A stretch of DNA of 64,000 bases from Flavobacterium cupriresistens. Its GTDB lineage: Bacteria > Bacteroidota > Bacteroidia > Flavobacteriales > Flavobacteriaceae. The notes below the pieces were generated by a model. That model worked only from the letters and a program-made list of their open reading frames with translations, searched no databases and had not been told where the DNA came from. The stretch covers positions 4,836,001 to 4,900,000 of the forward strand of contig NZ_CP087134.1 in NCBI RefSeq assembly GCF_020911925.1. The letters are read 5' to 3'. Below, one piece after another: positions 35,001 through 44,400 of this stretch (position 1 is the stretch's first letter; each line of letters starts with the position of its first letter). The translations under genes and the position numbers were made by a program.

Positions 35001-36479
35001 AACTGCTATTTGATTGGATAGCGCATCCAGCTCCCTATACGTATATATTCTTTGCTCGTCTACCAGTGCAATTTTGTTCGCATTTTTGCTTACCTGCTCA
35101 CTAAAAAGAGTCAAAAAAGTAGCCTCGCACGGATAACTAAATTCTGTTTTATTGAAATCTTCTACGACTTCTTTTCTTTCTGATGCGGTCAGGTATTGAA
35201 ATTTTGAAAGTGATTCAACCGGATTGGCAATTACAGCGGAAAGCAAGGTTTCAAAATGCGTTACCATTTTCAAACTATCGGATGCACTAAAATAATTGAC
35301 ATTATAATCAAAGTCAATTTTAACATCTTCCGATTCATCAAATTCCCGAATATAAATGGCCAAAGCGACACGTTCTGACTGGTGTGACAAGGGTACTACT
35401 GTGGTCTCCGAATTGGCAAAATGATCTGCATAATTTTGTTTTTCGTAAGATAAAGTGATATTAAAAAGTCGGTCTTTTTCCTGAAATAACTCCAACTCTT
35501 TTATCAGTTTTCCTAATGGGAATCGCTGATGACGATAGTCTTGTCGCAGTTGTTGCTTGATGTTTTTTACCAGATCTCCGAAATTATCTTCAAAATCAAA
35601 TTGAATTCGCAATGGCGATACGCCCATGAATAATCCCACTGTTTTTTTGAATATCGATTTTCCTCTGTTTAAAACCGGAAGCCCTATTGCGAAATCTGTA
35701 TTCTGGTGTTTTCTGCCAAAATAAAGGTACAATACGCCTAAAATTACATGAAATGTCGTAGCTCCCAAATCTTTACCAACTTGTTCCAGTTGGTTATAAA
35801 CAGCCCGTTTGATTATTATTTCCTGTCTTTTGCTTCGATTTGGTTTGTTGTTTTGGTCGATTTTTTCAAATAGTCTTTCGGGAAGCTTTTCAAATTTTTC
35901 TTTCCAATACAACTTATCTCCTTCGTAATCTTCGGATATAGCATACGCACTATCGTCTTTTATGAAATCCTTGTACGTAAAAGGATATTCTGTCACTACT
36001 TTTCCGAATCTTGAAAGTTCATTATAGTTTTTCACCAATCTTTGGAACATTAAGGAGGTTCCCCATCCATCTGTTATAATATGGTGGTACACTGAGAATA
36101 AATAGTGAAGCGTATCATTTACTTTTACCAGAATAAATTTATGCAGTACTTTTTTTTCATTTAATTGAAATGGAATTTCAAACGTATTCTGCATGAATTC
36201 GTTGGCCTCAGCATCAGCATTTACTTTAGAGGAGAAATCAACAAACTCCAGTGCCATAACATACTCCTCAATAGTCTCTATTCTTACCTCCGTATCCAAT
36301 AGATTCAGAATACTTCTATAGGTATCATGCTGATTGATGAGCGCTATATAAGCCTTATTTAATACTTCGAAAACTATTTCTCCTTTAATTATTATTTTTG
36401 CTCCTATGTTGTAAATAGGATCTTCAGGATACATCAGTTGTTCAAAATAAACATCTTGTTGTGGAAGTGTGAGTTTCAT
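32034..36479 (-). CDS. Non-ribosomal peptide synthetase, C-A(Gly?)-PCP-C
   Basis: A 1481-residue NRPS; the ATG at 36479 (MKLTLPQQDVYFEQL) is preferred over an upstream in-frame ATG at 36524 because it begins at the first C-domain motif. Domains: C (about 1-430, HHIITDG near 130), A (about 450-950, YTSGSTGKPKG near 602 and YGPTETTIW near 740), PCP (about 960-1030, LGGHSLNA) and a second C (about 1050-1470, HHIIMDGW near 1173). The A-domain pocket read against GrsA is D-I-L-Q-L-G-M-I-W, close to known glycine codes. There is no thioesterase; the protein ends with a C domain. It lies 106 bases downstream of the exporter gene. Confidence 0.93.
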   Translation of the reverse strand: MKLTLPQQDVYFEQLMYPEDPIYNIGAKIIIKGEIVFEVLNKAYIALINQHDTYRSILNLLDTEVRIETIEEYVMALEFVDFSSKVNADAEANEFMQNTFEIPFQLNEKKVLHKFILVKVNDTLHYLFSVYHHIITDGWGTSLMFQRLVKNYNELSRFGKVVTEYPFTYKDFIKDDSAYAISEDYEGDKLYWKEKFEKLPERLFEKIDQNNKPNRSKRQEIIIKRAVYNQLEQVGKDLGATTFHVILGVLYLYFGRKHQNTDFAIGLPVLNRGKSIFKKTVGLFMGVSPLRIQFDFEDNFGDLVKNIKQQLRQDYRHQRFPLGKLIKELELFQEKDRLFNITLSYEKQNYADHFANSETTVVPLSHQSERVALAIYIREFDESEDVKIDFDYNVNYFSASDSLKMVTHFETLLSAVIANPVESLSKFQYLTASERKEVVEDFNKTEFSYPCEATFLTLFSEQVSKNANKIALVDEQRIYTYRELDALSNQIAVYLRRINKEQNIAPIAVLMDRSANLVATLLGILKSGSAYIPLDPSFPKERLEYIIEHSGVQQIIATQNLKHNLDLKDSIIDIEVIIKEEIKLEETEQKEIAAVSTAYIIYTSGSTGKPKGVAISHKALLNFLISIQHKPKVEEQDYLFSVTTQSFDISILEFFAPLISGAKLYIASPELLADPLAIVVKLTELKPTIIQATPSFYQMLYNAGWKGDKTLRILCGGDLLSETLAEKLIATTAEVWNMYGPTETTIWSSCKKVTQTNEASNIGKPIHNTELYILDDCMQLLPVGSVGTIYIGGDGLAQGYFKNEELTNEKFIKNAFKENERMYNTGDLGKWNEKGEIEFVGRNDNQVKIRGYRIELGDIETKLNQIENIKEAIVIARQNAGQEAVLIAYVIAQTGTFNTTEIINTLREELPEYMIPHALFSLDEFPLTPNKKVDRKALSQVKITTEKTALSYEKPTTEIENKLCSYYHEVLGTATEIGITDNFFQLGGHSLNAVKLINSINEKLQYRITLKDIFDYPTVQKLAKYLEQKETVQAIAILPVAERLHYAITSSQYNIWLASQLKEKSISYNMSAVFKVHGQIKKTVLEQVFLELQKKHEIIRTNFIEIEGIPNQKIAASEQTQVVIDEFFYEEKERTKSIQEYVNKAFDLEKETLLRVALFHQKNGDSYLVFCTHHIIMDGWSLEILVKEFVSQYKQIEQQNNIEVHKLKFQFKDYVVWHQEQQRSANETNLKFWKTYLERYTWKNSIPFDADDYEEKHTGTDHYFVFDSLTFSELNEFTQKQNISLHTLLVGTFSMLLHKMYGEEDFCIGTVNSGRTNSELHNQLGMFAKTLPLRNRINSENSLSELLKETHQNLLQIDEHQDLPEVLQNKLRLDVLLVLQNPSFSYTNIVINEKLQLEIAPMSTSYSRLPLLINFVVNEGNVAGTLSYNTTKYEAATIELILLKYEKLLREIVENANQSLKEIDIELAIEKERTIDIGFNF

Positions 36480-36585
36480 TTTTTTTAGTTTTAAAACAAT
36501 TATAAGAATCAAATCCCCTGTCATCTTCGTTGCTTTGAAGACTCTAAAAATGCCTTATCGACCCGGGCATTTAAACAAAAAAGGG

Positions 36586-38223
36586 TTACACCCAAAGATT
36601 TTCGGTTAGTTCTTCTTTTGTAGTTGTTTTTAAATCTCTCACAATTTTTCCGTAATCAAATTTTACAATTCGGTCTGCAAGATGAAAATAAGCATCATCG
36701 TGCGTCACCGCTATTATTGTTTTTCCTTCTTCTTTAAGTTTGGGGATTAATTGTTCGTAGAAATATTTTCTAAAATGAGGATCCTGATCTGCGGCCCATT
36801 CGTCAAGTACCAATACCGGTTTTTTCTCCAGCAAAGCAAAAATTAGCGACATTCGTTTGCTTTGACCTTTAGAGAATCTTCTTCTGGCGGACTCTTCTTT
36901 GTCGTTTTCAACAACTCCGTTTAATTGCATCGTTTTTAGCAATGCGGCATATTCCTCATTGTTTTCAAGCTGGTAATCATCATAGTTATGAGAGAACAGG
37001 TGATTGTCTGTAAATACGGCCGAAATTAAACTTTGTGTTATTTCGGTAACGTCTGCTTTCTCTTCTCCATTCATTAACATAGATCCTCCGGTTGGCTTGT
37101 ATAAACCGGTAAGCAAATTGATAAAAGTACTTTTACCGGATCCGTTACCTCCTACTATAAATATGGTTTCACCTTGCTGTATGTCAAAATTGATTGGGCC
37201 TGAAGTAAAGGATGCCGATTCTTCATTTTCATTATGATAAGAAAATGTAATGTCTTTAAAACTTAACGATTGAAAATCTTGTTTTTCCTTGGAATTGGAA
37301 TTGTACGTATCATCCACAATTTCAAAATCATTAATAAACTTTTTAATTCTTGCATTGGCTACCATAAATCGGGTATACATTTGTTGCAAGTTGATGATGT
37401 TATTGATTGGCCCGGATATAAATAATATAATAACCACATAAGAAATCACGTCTGCTCTTGACAGCAGTCCCATTTCCGGAAGGATAAACAGAATTACGGC
37501 TACAACAAAATACAATCCGTATTGGCTTATTAGATTGATGGACAAAAAGATATAATTAATTTTAAAATCCAAGTCCATAGATTGGTTTCTGTTTGGAATC
37601 AGAAAATTATTCATAAGGCTTTCTCTTCTGAAAAAACTTAGTTTTAATTCTTTAAATCCTTTCATTACATCATCTACAAATTTGTAATAATTCTCATTAT
37701 ACCCTCTTAATTGCGCTACTTGTTTTGACATGGATTTCATGACCATAAAATAACATCCGGCAACCAGCACAATAAGAGCGATCACAATTAAGGCAGAAAG
37801 TGTGGAGAGCGTAAACATATACACCAAACACAACACCAGCATTAATAACGAATTTACCGTGTGGGTTACCGTATAAGGCAGAAACGAAAAAGTACGCAAA
37901 TCTTCAACTGCGGTAAAAAAACGCTGAGAACCCAGTTTCTCAAGTCTTTGCAATGGCGCTTTTAGTATCTGCGAAAAAATATGTTTTTCGTTGTCATAAA
38001 GCAGTTTAAAGGAAAATTTATTGAGTTTTTTTTGAAAAATAACATTCAATAAATAACTGTAGACTATTATAGAGACAAAAACGATTCCCATATAATTTTT
38101 AAGGAAACGCTCATTTCCAGCCAATATGTTATTAATAATATAGACTATACCAAAACTTAAAACGGTATTTGGAATGGCATACAGTAGAAGATAAACTATT
38201 TCTTTAGGTTTTAATTTTAACAT
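36586..38223 (-). CDS. Cyclic-peptide exporter, ABC transporter with fused membrane and ATPase domains (SyrD/PvdE type)
   Basis: A 545-residue half-transporter. Residues 1-300 hold about six membrane helices. The ATPase domain has Walker A GGNGSGKST near residue 358, a signature RRRFSKGQSKRMS, Walker B LVLDEWAAD near 471 and the H-loop VTHDD. The RRFSKGQ form of the signature and Walker B LVLDEWAAD are characteristic of the SyrD/PvdE family that exports lipopeptides and siderophore precursors. It is flanked by the type II thioesterase gene (26 bases) and an NRPS gene, so it should carry the product across the inner membrane. Confidence 0.92.
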   Translation of the reverse strand: MLKLKPKEIVYLLLYAIPNTVLSFGIVYIINNILAGNERFLKNYMGIVFVSIIVYSYLLNVIFQKKLNKFSFKLLYDNEKHIFSQILKAPLQRLEKLGSQRFFTAVEDLRTFSFLPYTVTHTVNSLLMLVLCLVYMFTLSTLSALIVIALIVLVAGCYFMVMKSMSKQVAQLRGYNENYYKFVDDVMKGFKELKLSFFRRESLMNNFLIPNRNQSMDLDFKINYIFLSINLISQYGLYFVVAVILFILPEMGLLSRADVISYVVIILFISGPINNIINLQQMYTRFMVANARIKKFINDFEIVDDTYNSNSKEKQDFQSLSFKDITFSYHNENEESASFTSGPINFDIQQGETIFIVGGNGSGKSTFINLLTGLYKPTGGSMLMNGEEKADVTEITQSLISAVFTDNHLFSHNYDDYQLENNEEYAALLKTMQLNGVVENDKEESARRRFSKGQSKRMSLIFALLEKKPVLVLDEWAADQDPHFRKYFYEQLIPKLKEEGKTIIAVTHDDAYFHLADRIVKFDYGKIVRDLKTTTKEELTENLWV

Positions 38224-38249
38224 TTTTAAAGTTGTTTTAATCTTAATTA

Positions 38250-38975
38250 TTACATTTTTAACTGCTCACTATTGACGCATTTTAATAGTATGCCTGCTAT
38301 TTCATCGGGATACTCGTGTATAAAAAAATGGTTTCCCGGTAATACTTGACTTTTAAAGTCGGCATTGGTGTAATTTTTCCAATTGTCGATGAGATGAGCC
38401 TTTTTTTCGCTATCCCCCATTATGGCATGTATCGGGCAATCTATTTTAATGTTTTGCTTTATAAATCCACCTTTTTCCAACACTTGAAAGTCTGCTCTGA
38501 TAATAGGACCAAAGAAATCAAACAACTCTTTGTTTTCCAGCACTTCCTCAGGAATGCCGCCCAATTCTCTAAGCACCGATTTAAATTCGTCATCCGGCAA
38601 GCTGTAGCGGTCTCTTTTTATTTCGGCTCCCTCTTCATCAAATACTTTTAATCCCGGTCCGGCATTACCGGTGGCCACAAATTGTAATGGAGCATCATTT
38701 TCCTGTTCCATTTCTTTTACGACTGAGAATCCCAATGTGGCTCCCATACTGTGTCCGAAAATGATGTACGGTTCGTTATTTCTTAATTTTTTTATTTGCT
38801 TTACGTAATCCTGTATCGCTTCTTTTTTATTTAATAACAGATCCTCATTATATCTTTTACCCCTGCCAGGGAGTTCTAAAGCGTAAACGCTGATCTCTTT
38901 GTCCTTTAATTTTTTTTTCAAAAAATCATAGGAGTAACAATTTCCTCCGGCAAAATGGAGTAAAAATAATTGCAT
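38250..38975 (-). CDS. Type II thioesterase of the NRPS/PKS cluster
   Basis: A 241-residue alpha/beta-hydrolase of the GrsT/RifR class. It begins MQLFLLHFAGGNCYSYDF (oxyanion region), has the nucleophile motif GHSMGA with Ser76, the MGDSEKK segment with the Asp, and LPGNHFFIHEY with the His. These stand-alone enzymes remove stalled or wrong acyl groups from carrier proteins. As the assembly line has no type I thioesterase domain in the window, this could also help in release, but that is inference. Confidence 0.93.
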   Translation of the reverse strand: MQLFLLHFAGGNCYSYDFLKKKLKDKEISVYALELPGRGKRYNEDLLLNKKEAIQDYVKQIKKLRNNEPYIIFGHSMGATLGFSVVKEMEQENDAPLQFVATGNAGPGLKVFDEEGAEIKRDRYSLPDDEFKSVLRELGGIPEEVLENKELFDFFGPIIRADFQVLEKGGFIKQNIKIDCPIHAIMGDSEKKAHLIDNWKNYTNADFKSQVLPGNHFFIHEYPDEIAGILLKCVNSEQLKM

Positions 38976-39029
38976 ATCGTTATTTTATATAGTTTAAGGA
39001 AACAGCTTCCTTGTTTCTAAAAATTAAAA

Positions 39030-41414
39030 TTATCTGGCTCTGTCACTCTCAGCTTCTCCTGACGAAGTGTTATCGTAATTAACCTTTTTCAACTTCCCAA
39101 AATTGTAGGTTAGTATTAGTCTGTAATAGTCTGTATTAAACGTTCTGTCAAATTCTACAACAGTTTTACCCACCTCGTAATTTCCAGCCGATTTATCTTT
39201 ATGAAAAATATCGTTGGCCATCAGTTTTACTTTTAAAGCTTGATTGAGGAAATTTTTTTCTACGCCCAAAGTAATTACGGAACGATTTTTTCGGTAATAG
39301 AGACCATCGTTTTTATCTCCTAAATACCAGCCTAATAACTGTATTTTAAGTACTTTTTTAATATCAAATTGATTACTGGAATAAAAATAGTAGAGCGGTT
39401 TACTCTCTTTTAAACTAAAAACGACATTATCGGATGCTAGCTTGTCATAGCTCACATTGACCGTATTCATAGAGGTCCACCAATCATTACTGTAGGGAAT
39501 AGAAACGGATGCAAAATAGGAATTAAGCGTAGATAGGTTTACCGTTTGTAACACATATGAATTAGGGTTACGTCCTTCTAATGCTACTGCTGAAATTGGA
39601 TTTACGGTATAGTTGTACCCTGCTTTAAAATTATATTTACTTACTGAAGCCGACATTTCAAACGAATGCGTTCTCTCGGGTTTTAAATATGGATTCCCTT
39701 CAATGGTTGTAAAAGCGTCCTGATAAATAATCGAGGGATTTAATGCCTGATATCTTGGTCTTGTTATTCTGGAAGAGTAAGAGGCTCTTAATTGTACTTT
39801 ATCGGACACTTTCATGTTTAAATAGGCACTTGGAAACAGGTACACATAATCTTCCTCTTTTTGAATAATGGTATTCAAATCATATTTAGTGTACTCACTT
39901 CTTAATCCGGCACCGTAATTTGTTTTTTCATTAATTTCTCCGCTAAAATTTACGTAAGCAGCTGTAATTATCTCTTCGTATTTAAAATCATTTGATAGTT
40001 CATCGTCAGGAGCAAAGGGATCACCGTTTTCAGAAACATAAAAATCCGAAACAGATTTGTTTCCTACGTTACTGAATTTTGCTCCGAAGTCCAATTTACT
40101 TTTAGTGTTAAATGCTTTTGTATAGTCAACTTGAGTACTAAAGACATTAATTTTATGGTTTATTTTATTGTTTAAGCTTCTATAGGATTGCTGACCGTTC
40201 AGGATGTTATTTTCATTAATAAAATCGTCCGTTTCAGAATCAAAAAGAGAGTATTGCATCCCGGCAAAAAACGAAGTTCCCAAACTGTCTATTTTTGCAT
40301 TGTAATTGGCAGAAATAGAATTGTTAACGGTCATAACGTCATTATCAATTTTACTTTTAAAATTACCGTCTGTTGTATTAGAAGTGATACCGTTTTGGCT
40401 TTTGGTAGTTCCGCCCAAACTGTTTGAATATCCGCTGTACTCAACCGAGACATATTGTTTTTCATTAAAATCATATTGTCCTCCAAGCGTATAGTTCGAG
40501 AAATTCTTATATTCTCTTTCCCAATCTGTTTCTAATTTTGATTTAAAATTGTCTATTTCTTTCGGTCTTTCTCTGCTTGTATGTAAAACTTCTCTGGTTT
40601 CTCCAAGTAACAAACCATAAGCTCCCACTAAGGATAATTTATTTTTTTTGTAATTCAGATTCAGATTCGTGTTTGAACTTGGAGAAGAAAAATCCGATAC
40701 GGTATAATACTGATTGACTGAACCTTTGTATCCCTCCTCAAAATTGGCTACCGTAATGACATTGATAACTGCTTTACCTTCGGCATCGTATTTTGAAGAA
40801 GGATTAGATATAATTTCTATTTTCTTTATTTGAGCGGCAGAAATAGCAGCCAATCGTTCACCGGTTATTTGTACCCCGTTCAGATAAATAATGGCTTCCC
40901 CTTTTCCAAAAACAGATACTCCATTTTCAGCGACAATAACATTAGGCGATCTCGAAAGAATTTCGTTTACTGAGGTACTTGTTGCCAAAATAGTATTGGC
41001 GACATTTACTTCTACTGTCCCATTTGATTTATTCCTAAATAAAGGAGCTTTTGAAACCACTCTTACTTCATCCAGATCAACAGTCGCACTGCGAATCATG
41101 ATTTTACCCAAATCAATTTTTGAATTCGCACCGTATTTTACATGAAAGATGGTATCCTTAAATTTTAGTGAAGTAAGCTTTATTAAAACTTCATCATGGT
41201 TTAAATCTGACAATGCAAAAGGCTCGTCAAAAAAACTAACTCCTTTGATAAAACTTGAGTCTTTAACAGCTAATGCGACGGCATTTCCCATTAACAATTC
41301 ATTTTTAGAATTTACGACCTTTCCCGTTATGGTATTAATTGTCTGAGCACTTACTAGCGTTGAAATTAATAATAGTTTAATTATCAATATTTTTAATAAA
41401 TCTTTTTGTTTCAT
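39030..41414 (-). CDS. TonB-dependent outer-membrane receptor in the biosynthetic operon
   Basis: A 794-residue outer-membrane protein: signal peptide (LLISTLVSAQ), a carboxypeptidase-regulatory-like beta domain (about 25-110), a plug domain (NEILSRSPNVIVAENGVSVF, YLNGVQITGERL and IEIISNPSSKYDAEGKAVIN) and a beta-barrel with the C-terminal aromatic strand LILTYNFGKL. Its residues after the barrel are polar. Such receptors import ligands such as metal chelators, glycans or peptides, or act in product export. Located inside the NRPS/PKS operon, 28 bases after the KS-ACP-R gene, it may take up or help release the product. Confidence 0.9.
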   Translation of the reverse strand: MKQKDLLKILIIKLLLISTLVSAQTINTITGKVVNSKNELLMGNAVALAVKDSSFIKGVSFFDEPFALSDLNHDEVLIKLTSLKFKDTIFHVKYGANSKIDLGKIMIRSATVDLDEVRVVSKAPLFRNKSNGTVEVNVANTILATSTSVNEILSRSPNVIVAENGVSVFGKGEAIIYLNGVQITGERLAAISAAQIKKIEIISNPSSKYDAEGKAVINVITVANFEEGYKGSVNQYYTVSDFSSPSSNTNLNLNYKKNKLSLVGAYGLLLGETREVLHTSRERPKEIDNFKSKLETDWEREYKNFSNYTLGGQYDFNEKQYVSVEYSGYSNSLGGTTKSQNGITSNTTDGNFKSKIDNDVMTVNNSISANYNAKIDSLGTSFFAGMQYSLFDSETDDFINENNILNGQQSYRSLNNKINHKINVFSTQVDYTKAFNTKSKLDFGAKFSNVGNKSVSDFYVSENGDPFAPDDELSNDFKYEEIITAAYVNFSGEINEKTNYGAGLRSEYTKYDLNTIIQKEEDYVYLFPSAYLNMKVSDKVQLRASYSSRITRPRYQALNPSIIYQDAFTTIEGNPYLKPERTHSFEMSASVSKYNFKAGYNYTVNPISAVALEGRNPNSYVLQTVNLSTLNSYFASVSIPYSNDWWTSMNTVNVSYDKLASDNVVFSLKESKPLYYFYSSNQFDIKKVLKIQLLGWYLGDKNDGLYYRKNRSVITLGVEKNFLNQALKVKLMANDIFHKDKSAGNYEVGKTVVEFDRTFNTDYYRLILTYNFGKLKKVNYDNTSSGEAESDRAR

Positions 41415-41442
41415 TTTTATTTACAATGTTTATGCAGTTGTA

Positions 41443-44400
41443 TTATTCTATAATTAAATTCTCTTCGAAAGTGAAGAATTGATTTTTCATACCCTCTTTT
41501 ATGATATTCCCGAGATACTTTTCTCTGTCGTATTGTATTGTTAACTGCAGTTTGTTAAGGTATTCCCTCGTTGCTGCCGAAAAAACAACAAAGTCATTTT
41601 CGTTTTTGTCGTACGCTCCGTATTTATTATGTCCGATAGTAAAATCTTTGGAATCTTTTTTAGTTTCTTCGATATAATCTCTAAACGTTTCGTCATCTAA
41701 TTTTGTAAAATATACTTTGTTTGTTTCGAAAGCGTTAATTACATTCTCTATAGTGAATTCATTCTCATAATTTAAATGAAAAGTATCCAGAATTTGATTT
41801 TCAACAAGGGAAAGTTGGCAAATAACACGAGCCAAAACGTCTACAGGAATCAATTTTATGTTGGCCTCTGATTTCAAAAATTCATCAGAATAACTTGCAA
41901 TTTTAGAAAGTGTCAGTAATTTTAAATACATGAGGTTTTTATTCATATCTCCCTGTAAAACACCATTGACATAGTCTCCTCCTACATTCGAAAGACGAAA
42001 GACGTTTGTCTTAATTGAACTCTCATTATTTCTGATATATCCTTCAGCCATCAGTTTAGAGCCCATATGAATAAAATGAGTCGTATCTTGCCCTAAGTTT
42101 ACATCCGTTTCATAAAATGCTTTTATTTCTTCAGGCATTGATTTTCCAACTATTCCAATTGTAGAAACATAATTAAAGTATTTTATATTATTTGAAACCG
42201 ACCAATCAAAGATGTTTTTTGTACCTAAGTAATTTATATGTTCTTCGAGATTTGGCTTTCCAACAAAAGAAGGGGTTCCTGCTACGTGGTATACTGCATC
42301 TAATTCTTTCAATAAAGAGATTCCTTCTGCATTAAGCATCAAATCTTTTTGACTTAGGTCACCAACTACGACCTTGATTCTTCCATGGTTATTTATATTG
42401 AAATTCTTTTCGAATACCTTCCAAAATCTGTCATTCGCTTGTTTAATATCTGCCCCTCTGACTAAACATATTATGTTAAAATCAGTAGTTTCTAATAGCT
42501 CTTTGGCTAAATATGACCCCACCTGTCCTGTAGCTCCGGTAATTAAAACATTTTTACAGTCAATTTTTTTAGGCACTTCGCTCTTTTGTATCTCATTGAT
42601 CAAAGAGTCATATTCTTCCTGTCTTATTTTTTGAGGTTTTATAAACTTCTTTTCATCACTTTTTTCAAGAACCACTAGTTCATTCATTCTTTCAAATAGT
42701 ACTTCTGCAATCTTTTTTACAGTTGAAAAACTAAATATTTCCTCGTAATTAATATAAGCTTTCTTGAATTCTTTTTCGAGTTCTGCTAACATATCCAATC
42801 CGGTCAAAGAGTCACCTCCTAAATTGAAGAAATCATCATTTTCATTTATTTCATCTTCTATTTCCAAAATGGTTTTCCATATTGCCTTTATCTTACTTTG
42901 TAGTTCTAAAAGACTGTATTGATTCGTTTTTATCTGTTTCTCTACTAATTCTTTTTTCTCAACTGCATCTTTTTCAACACTAATTACAGGCATTGTATTT
43001 TTAGGCCAAAATCTTTTCGTTTTATAAATTGGTAAATGAAAATCGTGCAAAAACACAGATGGGTTTTTAGTTTTTAATGGGTTTTTATCTGCTCTTAACA
43101 AACTCTCATACAAGACAAATCGATCTTTTTTATTTAATCTTCCCTTTATATATGCTACCTCTTTCTTATTTTCAAATTTTAAAAAATGATCCTCTTTACA
43201 GAAATTAATAATTATCACTTTTTCTTCTCCATGATTCTTAGAAATATATTCATTGAATCCTGCATAATTGAAATCATTCTCATTCTCCTTTATTAGATTT
43301 GGATTTTCAATTATAGCTTGAGGAGATAATTCATTGTTTAACATTTTTTGAATAATTCCATCGCCCTTTTTACTTATCACGCGAACATTATTTTCTAAAA
43401 CTGCTAGTAAATACTTGTATAATACGTATTGAAATAAAACGCTTATCGTTTTACTCTCCTGCAAAGTTTCAGGTAAATGCTGCTTCCCTACATACTTATC
43501 CCAAGATGATTTTATAAGTATATTTTCCTCAAGAATTTCGTTTACTGTTTCAATATCATAAGAAATGAGTTCTAAATCCAGTAACATATAAGTACTTTTT
43601 GATGTTACAGCACTTTCTTCCGGACTATTAAGTTTAGCAATAAGCTCTGCAGTATTAGAAAAGGTTAATGCCGTTTTATATTTAGCATTCTTATATATTC
43701 CGTTTATTTTAGTACTAAAACTTGATAGATTAACCTCTTTATTATTTTCAAGATGCTCTACTATATACCTTTTTAGATCCTCTAATCTCGGTTTTGTATT
43801 CTCGCTTAGTTGTATGAAATTAATTTGGGAATTAGAAACTGGGAGTGGATTCTTTTCTTGATGAGACAATACCATATGTATATTGGTACCTGTTAGTCCA
43901 TAGCTGCTAACTCCTCCTATTCTTTTTCCGTTGTTAGATTCCCAATATTCAGATTCTCTTTGTACTTTAATTACACTATCCTCTTCATCTATATGTTCAT
44001 TTGGTGTTGTAAAATTTGCTTGTGCAGGGATAATCTTGCTATTCAATGCAACAATTAATCTTAACAAACCTGCCATACCTGACATCGTATCTAAATGTCC
44101 TATTTGAGCTTTAATTGAGCTTATTTTACAATTAGATTCTACTATTTCTTTTTCAGTAAATGCTTCATTAATTCCGCTAAATTCTATCGGGTCACCCAAT
44201 ATGGTTCCCGTACCATGAGCTTCAATAAATTTTATATCCTCAGGATTTATGTTTGCATTTTCCCATGCTTTTATAATAACATCTTTTTGCGCCTCTACAC
44301 TAGGAGCCGTAAGACTCGATATTCTTGCTCCGCCATGGTTAATGGCGCTACCTTCTATCGTGGCATAAATTGTATCTTTATCTTTTTCAGCATCTTCCAA

